Assembly: GCA_030844895.1 (NCBI GenBank) | Contig: CM061231.1 | Location: forward strand, 83,858,706 to 83,922,705 | Source: Ambrosia x helenae | Lineage: Eukaryota; Streptophyta; Magnoliopsida; Asterales; Asteraceae | Direction of reading: 5' to 3' | DNA: 64,000 bases | Shown: positions 48,643-60,910 of the stretch, one piece after another | How positions within the stretch are numbered: the first letter of the stretch is position 1 | Layout of the letters: every line of letters starts with the position of its first letter | Notes under the pieces: model-generated | The model's database searches: none | Seen by the model: only the letters and a program-made list of their open reading frames with translations | What the model was told of the DNA's origin: nothing | Position numbers and translations under genes: made by a program

Positions 48643-48865
48643 CGTCTCACGGCCTCTAGGATTCACTTGCACGTCTTTTAGTACTTTCAGACTTTTTATG
48701 TTTTACTTTCGTTGTAATAAAGTTTACGCTTCCGCAGCAATGATGAGACTTTTGAAAACTTAATGGGCAATTTACGTTGTTTTCATATCATTTACGTTGA
48801 CTTGGATCCTGGTGTGTCACGCGCCTCGCGGTAAAATCCCACATGTGGAATTTGAGGGTGTGACA
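48643..48865 (+). repeat. Element B 3' LTR, right part
   Basis: Resumes with GTCTCACGG and matches the end of the 5' LTR to GGGTGTGACA, apart from a short deletion near 48795. Followed by TSD CAAGT. Confidence 0.85.
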
Positions 48866-49134
48866 CAAGTGCTGTTAGCATCAGCACTTTGGTAAGACAA
48901 CAGCTGTTTGCATCAGACCTTTAGCAACAGCTGTATGCCACCAGATGTTTGCCACGTCTGCTCTCAAAAGCAGAGTTTTGGCCACATCAGCGTTTTCACC
49001 AGAGCCTATAAAAACCCTGTTTTACCACAACAGTTGTTACACTGTCTCATTGTATTCAAATTACTGAAACCGCCTTCTTCAACCTCAAACCCTCTTTCTA
49101 ATTCCTTTCATTCTCACACTCGAAATCCATTACA
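48866..49134 (+). promoter_or_regulatory. Candidate internal promoter and leader of element A third ORF
   Basis: TATAAAAA at 49007-49014 lies 121 bp before the ATG at 49135; the intervening stretch is C/T/A-rich with no ATG, like a plant 5' UTR. Upstream are repeated motifs (ACAGCTGTT, CAGATGTTT, CATCAGACC) also seen in A's LTR. This suggests separate transcription of the third ORF; inference only. Confidence 0.45.
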
Positions 49135-52100
49135 ATGGATCTTCAAGCCAAAGCCACCCACAATTATCTTCCATATCTGGTCAAAACAGATGAAAACATC
49201 CCATTCCATACCACCATCGACATTATCCTCAATTCCAAATACCTGACAATCTTAACCACCGATGCTCCCATCTATCTCGATACCCTCCAAGAATTTTGGT
49301 TAAATGCTGAGTTTCTCTTACAAGACAAAAAGCCTACAACCATCATATCAAAAATTGGAGAGACAAATGTCGCCATTACCCCCCAACTGATATCCACAAC
49401 CTTCTCACTGAATGACCTGTCAGGTAATGACTCTTTCCCTAAGGCTGAACTTCACATAGAGTTTCAGGAAAGAGGTTATGATGCACAAATGATTGGGTCA
49501 ACTCTTTTCAAAAAGTTTTTCACACCAGTCATGAAATTTTTCTTTCATACCCTCCTTCTCTGTGTCTCTGCTAAGTCCACTTCCTTCAATGAAATCCCAT
49601 TGAGGATTCAATACTTGGGATATGCTATGTTGTCAGAATTTGACTTCAATTTATCCCAGGGCTTGTTTCTGGATTAAGTATCAAATGTGAAGGCCATAAA
49701 ATCTGGGTCTAATAATGCTTTTCTGATTTACCCAAGAATTTTAAGTGTAATCCTTCAAAAGGTTTTACCTGAAAAAGATTTTAAAAGGGGTAAATCTTTC
49801 CAAATGAAGAGTCTAACTGATGAAACTTTTACAAGAATGCTGGGTTCAAGCACCCGAGAAAAAGTGTCAAAAGTGTCAAAAGTTTCTAAAACACAAACAA
49901 AGAGGACTAAGACAACAACTGTTGTCCAAACCTCTGTTGTTCAGCCCACTGCTCCTGGTGATCATGGCACTACATCCAGTGCTGTGAAACCCACACCAGC
50001 CACCTCCAAAAGAAAACGTCCATCTACAAAAACCACCACTAAAACCAAAAAGGGGCCTCTGGAAGATGAGATACTAGAGGAAAACCCTGTTGCAACACAA
50101 AAGCAACAAGAAACCACTGTTGTTACTTTCTCACAACAGATGGATATATCTCAACCTGAACAAACTCCTCATGAATCCTCACAAAAGGATCATGTTGTAA
50201 GCCAAAGGGAACCACATCATGAGATTTATGAGTCACTTGACCATATGATCATCAGCCCTTCTCTCAGGGCTACTTCTCTTTTCACTCCTCCACCTTCACC
50301 ATCACATGTCCTTCCAACAATGCAACTACTGTTTAAGGCTATTGATAAAACTCAGGACAATCCCAGTTCCTCTCCTTCACCAATCAATGAGAGTATACAC
50401 CAACAAGTGACTAGGACTGAGGAAAATCAATCAGCTATCCCACAAACAGAGGAGGTTACACCCCTGGAGTTAAATGAAACTGTAGGTGAGTTTTCAAGTG
50501 AAGCAGCCACTACTACTGTAGAGACCATTGTCTCACAACAGGACAGTGGTTACATAACTAAGACTTCCTTGAAGGCAACAACTGATGAGGCCACTATAGT
50601 GTCCCCAAAATCTGTTGGAAGTCCCCAGAATCAAGACAAAGGGCATCTGGTTCTCATTCTTTGGACTCACCTCCTAAGTCTGAACCAAATACAACTACCA
50701 CTAGTAGGAACCCAGATGATCCTATTAATTTAGTTGATGGGTTAAAATACCAAGAATTGACGGCTAGAGTACAATCCATTGAAACCTCTGTTGCTGACAT
50801 CAAATCAGATATCAAGACAATCTTATGATCCTTGGCTGCTCTTACCAAAAGTCAGCCATTTACAGAAGATATTGCTAGTGAGCTATGGAAATCTGTTTCC
50901 TCCATCATCATAGCTCATAGAAAACTAGCAAATCAAACACATGAAACATATATTGCTTAGATCAGAAATATGGTAGATGCTAGGTACACAGATACCCAAG
51001 CAGACATTAAAGCCATCAAAGACCACCTGCTGAAGACCACTGGCTATGCCCCTACTACTATCAGAAGAGATGAAAATGATGATCAGTTCACAGCTGATAA
51101 TGCCAAAAAGGGGGAGAGTGGCAGAGATAGACTACCCAAGCTAAAGCCATTTGGAACAAAACCAGGGTCTGAACCAGCACCACCACAACAACCAAATCCC
51201 AATGATCAATCCACTGCTGATACTGAAGCAGTCAATGCAGGCAAAGCAAAAGAAGTAGATCAAACTGCTAATGTCAATGCTGAAAAGGCTGCTGAAGAAA
51301 AGCAAAAGAGGCTTGATACTTTGGAATGCGAAGCAAAAGCTCTTGTATAAAGGAAGATAGAGCAACAACAAGAAGTTGAGGATGTCGGTTCCTCTAAAAG
51401 GAAGAAGATGCCTGCCAAACATGTCAGACAACCACCATCTAAACTTGCTGTCAAAACTGCTGCACCTAAAACCACTGATGTCACCAAAACAACTGAACCT
51501 ACCACCAAACCAACAACCAAATCCACCACCACAACCACCAATACACCACCTACAACAACTTCACCACCCAAATCCCAAACATCTGCTGGTCCTACACAAG
51601 TGCAAATAGATGTTAACATAACCACTGCTGCAACACCACCATCACCATGCATCTTGTACAGAAGGAAGAGAAAATCAACCTTTGTGGTACAAGATGAAAA
51701 CATACAAACATCACCACCTCCTATTTCAACCACCCAGCCTACACCTATATCAGCCATCCCACTTTCATCATACTCACCACACACTTCACAATTCACATCT
51801 CACAGACCACCACCATCCATCACACCATTGGTTGTTCAGTATCCTCTTGAGCTTGATCTGCTCAAGGGGGAAATGCAACCCTTCTACAATACTGAATAGC
51901 CCTCTGAAAGATCTTTCCCATCTCTTCCAAATTTTCCTGTTCCCCTAAACTTAGATAAATATCTTAAATACAAAACTGAACAGTCAGATTTAATCATCAA
52001 GGAGAGATGCAAGGGAAAGATGACAGGACTGCTCAGGGCATCCATTCAGCAGAGCTTAGCAAACTGAGAAGGATTGAAGATTTTGCTAAGACCCTGAGCA

Positions 52101-52660
52101 ACTCCATGTCTACCATGCCTCTCAGCAGTGATCTGGAAAGGGTGGTTAGGGAATCACCTCTTGACCAAATCTTGGCAACCATGCCCTACAAAGCAAACAA
52201 GAAACAGTTTGCAGGCTGGACCACTCATGCCCTTAGAGAAGAACTCGTGAGAATAGAAGACATAGGCAAGAATCCCCCAGCAAAGGTCTCTGCCCCTGAT
52301 TTTAGGAAAGGCAGAGATCCAGCCAGAGCTTTAAAGTTCAAAAGAATGAGAGAAGAAATTGTGGCTGCCAAGTATGGGGAGATGAGGCCTGTTGCAAGAT
52401 GGTCAGAGCTAAGGCTGGTTGAGACATACAAGAAGTTGGAAGAAAATAGAAAGAAAGACCCTACACTGCCCAGAAAACCAGTTTACTCTGATGCTCCAAT
52501 GATGACGAGACCTCAACAGGCCTTTACACTAGACAGCTTACTTGACACTTCTGACCTATTTGTTGCTGCCAGCAGACAGTTCAAGAAACAAAAGGAAATG
52601 TCTGAAGAAGACCAGAAGAAGTTTGCTAATACTTTTGTAAAAGAGGGCCTCTTCAATTAA
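49135..52660 (+). pseudogene. Element A third ORF (post-pol), degenerate
   Basis: Begins ATG 49135. The N-terminal domain to about 49800 is homologous to element C's third ORF (I-L-N-S-K-Y ... A-P-I-Y-L-D ... F-W-L-N-A-E-F; later F-L-I-Y-P-R-I-L). The middle is Thr/Pro/Gln/Lys-rich, with a coiled-coil-like piece (LTARVQSIETSVADIKSDI, about 50758-50815). The C-terminal part (52007-52660) is a charged helical domain. Lesions: TAA 49675-49677, frameshift near 50640, TGA 50826-50828, TAG 50958-50960, TAA 51348-51350, TAG 51897-51899, and a shift near 51980. No membrane segment or signal peptide stands out. Function unknown; the three Copia elements here share only parts of it. Confidence 0.7.
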
Positions 52661-53043
52661 GTACACTATTTCTCTGATCCCACTACTAAAGAGCTCAGAA
52701 AACTCATTGGAGACCTCCATCACCAAACTCATCAACAATAAAAATGCAGCCCAGCAGATCCTCTGATTCAAAATTTCTAAAATGGAAAGTCAACAAAGAA
52801 CAACCATGAATTGACTTTGCTCAGATCAGATGGAGAAGCTCAAAAGTTAAGTATGGATGATGCACATGGCCTATGTGCAGATGATCTCCAAACATTACTG
52901 AACTTAGAGCTTGAAAGGGATGCAGAAGACCCTTTCTCTTTAAGTTTTGAACTACAGTTTAAAGGGCAAATAGAGAAAGTCTGATAAGAAATAAAGATAA
53001 AAAATAAAGCTTAGTTTTGGCATCATCTGTTCTAGGGGAAGAA
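52661..53043 (+). other. Element A 3' untranslated region and polypurine tract
   Basis: No gene seen; ends in AGGGGAAGAA (53034-53043) immediately before the LTR start TGTTGGG. Confidence 0.65.
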
Positions 53044-53170
53044 TGTTGGGTTTGCTGACCTGGAGAAGAACAGATGATTGGAAAGCCAAAATATACTAGT
53101 CAATTGATCCTTAGCAATAACAGCATTTAGAAGTTACTTCTCCCAAAAGACTGTTGACCTTAACATCTAC
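53044..53170 (+). repeat. Element A 3' LTR, part before F
   Basis: Starts TGTTGGGTTTGC. Interrupted by F; last five bases TCTAC are F's left TSD. Confidence 0.7.
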
Positions 53171-55614
53171 TGTAACAATTGCACCTTTGGCTTTACCCAA
53201 ATACAATATTTTAGTCCTTCCTTAAAAAAAAAAAAAGAAGCCGACTTCAACACATCCATATCCAAATCAAACCCTATCCATATCCATATCCAATTCCAAG
53301 TCTTATCCTTATCCAATTTTTTTCTTTATAAATACCTCATTTTAGTCATAATCAAATTACACCATTTCTACTTAGTTTTATCACAATTAAACTCACCCAT
53401 ATACTCTTCCTATCTAGTCTATCAAATCTGTAACTGAATCATTGCTTATTATCACGTGGTTCTCTCGAATTTTGAAGATTATTAAGTGGGTTTTTTTTCT
53501 ATTCGGGTATATTATCTTTTAATCTATAAAAATCGTAAGTTTTTCCAATTCCTTTTGGTTATTCTTTCATTTATGTTAGTAGATCAAAAGCCCTCTGTTT
53601 AATTCAGCAAACATAATCATTAAGAGCTCCAATTGAAAAATCTAGGATTAGGGTTTTCTTGATTAATTGGGGATTTTGATTTAAAATTATATACAACTTT
53701 AAAATTCCATAACTCGACCATCTTTGATCTAAAAATTATGAAACTTGGTATGTATGTTCATATTACTGATTAGAAGTTCTATAAAAATTTTCGTGAATTT
53801 TTGAAGCGGTTTAATATTTTTAATAATTTTATATATCTTAATACATGATTAATTCATATAAAATCGGATATTTCGTATTTTAACATGAAAATTGGTGAAA
53901 ATATATTTCAATATGTTAGAATAATTTTCATATCATTTTCCCTCTGTTTTAAAACGTTTTTACATGTTATCTTAATTTATTTGTTTAATTAGTTTTGAAC
54001 AAATAATATTCATAATAAATTCATTCTTGTTACAAAAATTATGAAACTTTACGTGAAGTATCTTGACTTCATATAGAAGATCATAGTATTTTTATCTTCG
54101 GGAAAATAAATTATTTTCACATAGTTATCAATTTAAATCCTTTTTATCATAATAAATTGATTAAAAATTCATTATTAAGGATTTAAATTCCAAAATTTTT
54201 GTGAAGTTATTTCTAACCATAAGAAACTTAAATAAAAATTATGAGTTCAGAAAACAATACGTTTTATGGATTTCCTATTTTTAATCATTTAAACATGATT
54301 TAAACTTAATAAATCAGTTTTAAATAGAAATAAATGGAGAAAAATGATAAAAAAAATTATTTATATTATTTTTCATCAGAAGGTAACTGTTTTTCATCAA
54401 AATAACCTTTTTGAAGTTTATCTTGTATTTTGGTCTTATTTATGCTTAATAACACATAAATAAATAAACTAATTATACATATATAAAAATCTCTTTTATA
54501 AATATTTTCTATAAAAATATTTCAGAGCTGAATATCATAAGTGTGAATCATAGACTCATTTAATTAGTATGTATTCATTGTATTCGCTATATATTTAGTA
54601 AAAATGATTAACTAAAACCTTTATATAAATTAATTAGAATATTTTTATTCAAAATATTCAAATGATAATAATTAGTTTATTTAGTCATTTTAAGAAACTT
54701 AAAACATAATATGCCATCGTGATACATAATTGTCGTTAAATATATATTTTCATAAAAATACCATTTCCTCAAATAATTTAGCGAACCCTAACGCCTTAGA
54801 TTCTGGACGCCTTAGACTTTTAAGACATATCCCTTATTAGTATTCTTATACATATAGGTTGAGTTCTTCAGAAATCGTAGTGTTAACTCGTGGCAAGTTT
54901 ATTTGGATTTATCGTGCTTAGCAAAACAGTAAGTATACTTATCCCCTTTTTACCTTTTCTTACACTTTTGGGGTGATTCATGTACACCTATGAAACTTAC
55001 ACTTACACATATTCATAAACGTTTTTACATACAATTCATACACATGTTATGCTTTAAATTCTTGTGCTTGATGATTAGACATAAACGTAGTATACTTGCA
55101 ATCGTTACATAATCATTAACTTTGCTAGCCGACTTTAACAATGGATAGCGCTATTTGGATTGACAACCCGCCTAATGGAAAGTACCTATGCGTTAGGGAA
55201 GTCTTGGGTCATTGTTAATTCTTTAGTCTTTGTCAACATAAAGGTTTGATTATGACCCGCATAGTGTGCTTACGTGTTTATCATACTGCCTTGAGTAAAT
55301 CATAACACTTGAATTGTAAAACCTTTTTATACCTATATCATACGTACACTAATTAAGTGTACTCACCAACATCATGTGTGTTGACAGATACTATTTTGTA
55401 TATGTTTCAAGAGATGCTTGAAGTTTATCATATAAGGCTTGGACTTAGACATCATGAATAAAACTTATGCTTTGTTTCTGGATGTAATGTTTTGAAATGT
55501 AATGTTGACACTTGATCATGATTAAATAAATATTTGTATTTTAGTACCTCAAGCTTATGAACAATCGTTACCTCTTGACACCTCGATGTTTCCGCCATCG
55601 GTTGGGGTGTTATA
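53171..55614 (+). repeat. Element F 5' LTR (2444 bp)
   Basis: Pairs with 60911-63342, with scattered differences and different A-run lengths near the start (A13 at about 53225 versus an A run of about 26 near 60940). TATA at 53327; donor-like GTAAGT at 53535 and 54929. AT-rich centre. Confidence 0.92.
53327..53334 (+). promoter_or_regulatory. TATA box of element F
   Basis: TATAAATA, followed by an ATG-free C/T/A-rich leader up to AATC|GTAAGT at 53535. Confidence 0.55.
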
Positions 55615-55617
55615 GAT

Positions 55618-55630
55618 TTGTATCAGAGCC
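55618..55630 (+). other. Element F primer binding site, one mismatch
   Basis: TTGTATCAGAGCC; the second base of the iMet complement is T instead of G, probably a mutation after insertion. Confidence 0.8.
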
Positions 55631-55921
55631 GTGGTTATAGGGAATTAGGTTATTAGTAAATAACTTAGACTATAACTAGAACCCATACATGACCTTATTT
55701 GTGTTTATTTTCTCCACTAACCTTTCTCCTTTGTCACCTCTCATTCTTTCCCCTATTTCTCTCTATTTCTTTCTTTATTTCTTCGTCAAGGGTTTTGAGG
55801 AGTGACTTTACTTGGACGAAACGTCTACACTTAGGAGCATGCTGGATATTCTTGGCTTAATTGCCTACCTTTTTTTTTCAAAAAAATTTCATTCCTTCAA
55901 AGTGTTGAACTCTAAATGGGA

Positions 55922-56070
55922 GAACACGTGCAATCTGGAAGGGTGGGTGCCTGTACACTGGGTTTTCTGGCATAGGCAAGCATAGCGCATAAATCCGAAA
56001 GCGGACCTGTTATGCTTACCTGGGGATTCCTGGAGTGAGTGTCCACTTATAGGCTAAAGCGCGTCTTCAT
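55922..56070 (+). other. Conserved leader block in element F
   Basis: Starts GAACACGTGCAATCTGGAAG and ends near CACTTATAGGCTAAAGC, as in D and E. See those entries. Confidence 0.5.
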
Positions 56071-56314
56071 TAATCTCCAACTGAGTTTGATTCTTTGAAC
56101 AGTCAAAGTTTTTGTCGGGTCTTATGACTAGATAAGAACACTCTAATGTTTTATTATTGATTTCTTGAAATCATAATAATTTACTCTATGCTTAAAAACT
56201 TTCATATATTGGTGATACATTTCCATACTTGGTTGTTTCGTACGCATATTGTGCAAACCCGTCATGCGTATAAGGATTTTATTATTTTGTTCTCATAATA
56301 TTCTTTATTCTTAG

Positions 56315-57527
56315 ATGGCTGATCGTCGAATTGCTCATCGTAACTCTCGTCATCGAGCTGATCGTCAAATTGCGACACTAGTAACTGAACGTATTACTGC
56401 TGTGATTCCTAACCTAGTTGCTGAGTTGAACCATAGCAACAATTCTGGAAACTCTGGAACTACCAGAGGAGGTAACACTCGTTGCACCTTCAAACATTTC
56501 AACTCTTGCAACCCAACTAAATTCTCTGGGGAAGAGGAACCTACTGGCCTCCTCCAGTGGTTTGAAAGCATGGAGAACACTTTTATAAATAGCGAGTGTC
56601 CTGATGAACTCCGCGTTCGCCATGCCACCAGTGTTCTTCACAAGAGGGCATTAACTTGGTGGAACGGCGAAAAGCATAGTCGGGGTACTGATTTTGCTCT
56701 AGCTTTAACTTGGGACGAGGTAAAGGAACTCATGTTAGTCAAATTCTGCCCTAGAAATGAAATTAAGAAGCTTGAAGATGAATTTTATGTTTTGAAACAA
56801 GACAGTGGGGAGAATCTTGCCTATAACACCCGTTATTATGAGCTTAGCATTTTGATTCACATATGGTAACCCCAGTTTCTCGAGCAATCGAGAAATATAT
56901 CGAGGGATTGCCTGATCTTATTCAAGATGTCGTCACTGGTAGCAAACCCATTTCGGTGGAAGAAGCTATTCAGCTTGCAGCTTCTTTGACTGATAAACAC
57001 GTGAGAAAGGGGACTCTTGTTCGAAAGGGTACGAAAAAAGCTGCTGAGAAAACTGCTACGGATGCTGAACCTTCCAAAGCTGTTTTAGATAAGACTGCTT
57101 CAACCTCCTCCAACAACAACAAGCGTAAGCGTCAAAACAGGAATTATGCTGTCGTCACCCCTACCCCTATTCGCCAAGTTCCTATGGCTCAAACTGTTGG
57201 TGCTAATCAACCAGCTACTACTCGGCCCTACACCGGTATTCATCCTTTGTGCAATACTTGCAAGTATCATCACCCAGCCCATATCCCGTGTCGTCAGTGC
57301 ACTAGGTGTGGAAAGTGGGGGCATTTTGCTGCCACTTGCAGGGTGGTACTTGCACCACAAGGAAATCCTCCACCAATAAATCAACCAGCCATTGAACAAA
57401 CAGCTCGAAACCCATTACCCATCGCACCTGCTCGTGCTTGTTATCATTGTGGGGATCCAAGCCATATCAAAGCTCGTTGCCCAGTACTTAACCAACCAAA
57501 TCAAGTTGTTACTAATCAGGGAGCACG
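56315..57527 (+). pseudogene. Element F gag, frameshifted
   Basis: ATG at 56315 is directly preceded by TTTATTCTTAG, a 3' splice-site-like sequence. Short Arg/His-rich N-terminus, capsid domain (FSGEEEPTGLLQWFESME; LTWWNGEKHSRG; FCPRNEIKKLEDEF), a frameshift near 56858, then a basic linker and the Cys/His clusters CNTCKYHHPAHIPCRQCTRC...GHFAATC and CYHCGDPSHIKARC. Collinear with D's gag but without its Asn-Gly repeat. Would form particles and bind RNA if intact. Confidence 0.87.
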
Positions 57528-60500
57528 TGGGAGAGCCTTCAACATTAATTCAAATCAAGCTCAGGCAACGATTGATGTCGTGAATGGTACGTTCTTACTT
57601 AATGGTCTTTGTGCTTCAATTTTGTTTGATACTGGTGTGGACAAGAGTTTTGTGTCGTTAGCCTTCGAACCTTTGCTTTCTCGTTCTGAACTCGAAAGAC
57701 CCTTTACCATCGAGGTTGCTGATGGTACTCCCATTACAATCAAGTCTGTTATTCGTGATTGCACACTTAATCTTAATGAGCACGAATTCTCCATTGATCG
57801 TATACCTATGCAATTGGGTAGTTTTGACATCATAGTAGGCATGGATTGGCTTTCTAAGTAACATGCTGAAATTGTTTGTTTTGAGAAGTATATTCGAACC
57901 CCTCTTAGGTAACTTTCTGCAAGTCTATGGTGAGAAACATTCAAGTGGCCTTAAGCTCATGTCTTGTACCCAAGCTCGAAAATATTTACGTAAGAAATGT
58001 GTGGCATTCTTAGCCCATGTAGTGGAAAAAAGGGACCAAGGGAAGAAGATTCAAGATATTCCTATTGTTCGTGATTTTCCAGAAGTCTTCCTTGATGATT
58101 TACCTGGTCTTCCTCCTATTCGTCCTATTGAGTTCCGAATTGATCTTATCCCCGGTGCTACCCCTGTTGCTAAAGCTCATTATCGTCTTGCACCTTCGGA
58201 AATGCAAGAACTTGCCAGTCAACTCCAAGAATTGGCTGACAAGGGCTTCATTCATCCAAGTTATTCGCCATGGGGAGCCCCAGTTTTGTTTGTTAAGAAG
58301 AAAGATGGATCGTTTCGCATGTGTATTGATTATCGTGAGCTCAATAAACTTACAATTAAAAACCGTTACCCCCTGCCTCATATTGACGATCTTTTCGATC
58401 AGTTGCAGGGTGCAACGTGTTTCTCAAAAATCGATCTTCGTTCTGGATATCACCAGCTTCGAGTCCATGAGGATGATGTATCTAAAACTGCTTTTCACAC
58501 TCGATACGGTCACTATGAATTCATGGTTATGCCTTTCGGTCTAACTAACGCACCTGCTGTTTTCCTGGATCTTATGAATCGAGTGTGTAAACCATTTTTG
58601 GATAAATTTGTTATTGTTTTTATCGATGACATCCTCATTTATTCAAGATCCAAAACCGCCCACGAACAACACCTTCGTCAGATTTTGAGTCTTTTACAAC
58701 ACGAACAACTGTATGCTAAATTCTCCAAATGTGAATTTTTGCTTAAAGAAGTTCAATTTCTAGGACACATAATCAATGATAAAGGAATTCATGTGGACCC
58801 AGCAAAGATTGAAGCCGTTAAAAATTGGTGTATACCCAAAACTCCTACCGAAGTTCGTTCATTTCTTGGTCTCGCTGGTTATTATCGACGCTTTATTTCT
58901 AATTTTTCAAAAATCGTTGTTCCACTTACTTCTTTGACTCACAAGGATAAGATATATGAGTGGGGTCCTAAGCAAGAAGAAGCGTTCCAAACCTTGAAGG
59001 GAAAAACTCTGTGATGCTCCTGTTCTTTCTCTCCTAGATGGTACTGAAGATTTCGTGGTCTATTGTTATGCTTCTGGCCAAGGTCTTGGTCGTGTTCTCA
59101 TGCAACGAAGCAACGTTATAGCTTACGCATCACGTCAATTGAAAGTCCACGAGAAAAACTATACCACCCATGATCTCGAACTTGGTGCCGTCGTGTTCGC
59201 ATTGAAGATTTGGAGGCACTACCTCTATGGTACCAAATGCGTGGTTTTCACTGACCACAAAAGCCTTCAACATATCTTTAACCAAAAGGATCTAAATATG
59301 CGTCAACGCCATTGGGTTGAATTGTTAAATGACTATGATTGCGAGATTCGCTATCACCCTTGTAAGGCAAATGTGGTTGCCGACGCTCTCAGTCGTAAGG
59401 AACACATTCAGCTATACTGTATTCAAACCCATGATCTTAAACTTCGAATCTTTGAAGCTCAACATGTTTCGGTCACTGATGGCAACATGTACGAAGAAAT
59501 GTCGTGTGGAGCCGAACATCATTTGGATACGAAAAATGGTCTTCTTTATCTTTCTAATCGTATTTGGATTCCTGATCGTGATAATCTTCGTGTTTTCATC
59601 ATGGACGAGGCTCATAAATCTCGTTACTCCATTCATCCTGGTGCTGATAAGATGTATCAAGATCTGCGTTCTATGTATTGGTGGCCCGATATGAAAAAGG
59701 ACATAGCTCACTACGTGGCTAGGTGCCTTACTTGTGCTAAAGTTAAAGCCGAACACCAGCGTCCCTCTGGCCTACTTGTACAACAAGAGAATCCTGTTTG
59801 GAAGTGGGAGAACATTGCTATGGACCTCATTACTAAACTTCCTCGTACTACTCGTGGTTATGATAGCATTTGGGTGATCGTTGACCGATTAACCAAATCC
59901 GCTCATTTCTTACCTTTTCGTGAAACCTATTCCGTTGAAAGACTGGCTAGATTATACATTGATGAAATCATTAGTCGTCATGGAACTCCTTTGAACATCA
60001 TTTCTGATCGTGACAGTCGTTTCACCTCCCGCTTTTGGCAATCTTTGCAAGATAACTTGGGTTCTAAGGTTAATCTTAGCACAGCTTACCATCCTCAAAC
60101 TGATGGTCAGACTGAGCGAACCATTCAGACTTTAGAAGATATGCTTCGAACTTGTGTTATTGATTTTGGTGGCAATTGGGATTCACACTTGCCATTAGTT
60201 GAATTTTCATATAACAACAGTTACCATGCTAGTATCCGTATAGCACCTTTTGAAGCTCTTTATGGTCGCAAATGTCGTTCTCCTGTGTGTTGGAACGAGG
60301 TCGGTGACACTCAAATTACCGGTCCCGAACTAGTCCAGGAAACAACTAACAAGATTGCTCGAATTCGTGAATCTTTACAAATTGCTCAGAGTCGGCAGAA
60401 GAGCTATGCTGATCAACGACGCAAACCCTTGGAATTTCAAGTTGGTGATATGGTTCGCCTCAAGGTTTCACCTTGGAAGGGTATGTTCCGATTTGGGAAA

Positions 60501-60872
60501 AAAGGGAAACTTGTACCAAGATATGTAGGCCAATTCAAAATCTTGGAATGGATTGGGAAAGTGGCTTATTAGTTAGATCTACCGACCAAACTCAGCAGTA
60601 TTCACCCAACTTTTCATGTGTCAAACTTGAAGAAATGCTTAGCTGATGAGAATCTTCATGTTCCACTTGAAGACATCCATATTGATAAAACGATGCATTT
60701 CATCGAGAGACCGGTGGAAATCATGGATCGTGAAGTCAAGACCCTTAAACGTAGTCGTATTCCTATAGTTAAAGTTCGTTGGGAATCCAAACGTGGCCCA
60801 AAATTTACTTGGGAACGTGAGGACCAAATGAAGACGAAGTATCCTTATCTTTTTCCAGAATCCTGCACTTGA
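57528..60872 (+). pseudogene. Element F pol (protease, RT, RNase H, integrase), degenerate
   Basis: Protease ILFDTGVDKSFVSL; RT with FRMCIDYRELN, LRSGYHQL and FIDDILIYS; RNase H begins VVYCYASGQGLG, where the first catalytic Asp (YCDAS in D) is Tyr (codon 59067-59069); integrase HHCC (IHPGADKMYQDLR...CLTCAKVK) and DDE parts (MDLITKLP, ISDRDSRF, TDGQTERTIQTLEDML); C-terminal VKVRWESKRGPKFTWERED. Lesions: TAA 57859-57861, stop and frame change near 57910, one-base insertion near 59000, TAG 60570-60572. Same family as D's pol. Confidence 0.9.
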
Positions 60873-60895
60873 AGTAATTTCGAGACGAAATTTCT

Positions 60896-60910
60896 AAAAG
60901 TAGGGGAGAC
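60896..60910 (+). other. Element F polypurine tract
   Basis: AAAAGTAGGGGAGAC directly before the 3' LTR. Confidence 0.85.

Larger units (their letters stand above)
7717..48865 (+). mobile_element. Element B: long-LTR Gypsy element, internally deleted, hosting C, D and G
   Basis: Begins TGTGACACCC and ends GGGTGTGACA, flanked by perfect 5-bp TSDs CAAGT (7712-7716 and 48866-48870). After removing C, D and G only about 2.4 kb of internal sequence remains: leader, gag, a scrap of protease and RNase H, and the polypurine tract. Most RT and all integrase are missing. Long LTRs (2.8 kb), tRNA-iMet primer site and gag type fit the Tekay/Del group. Whether the pol deletion came before or after insertion is unknown. 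Confidence 0.88.
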
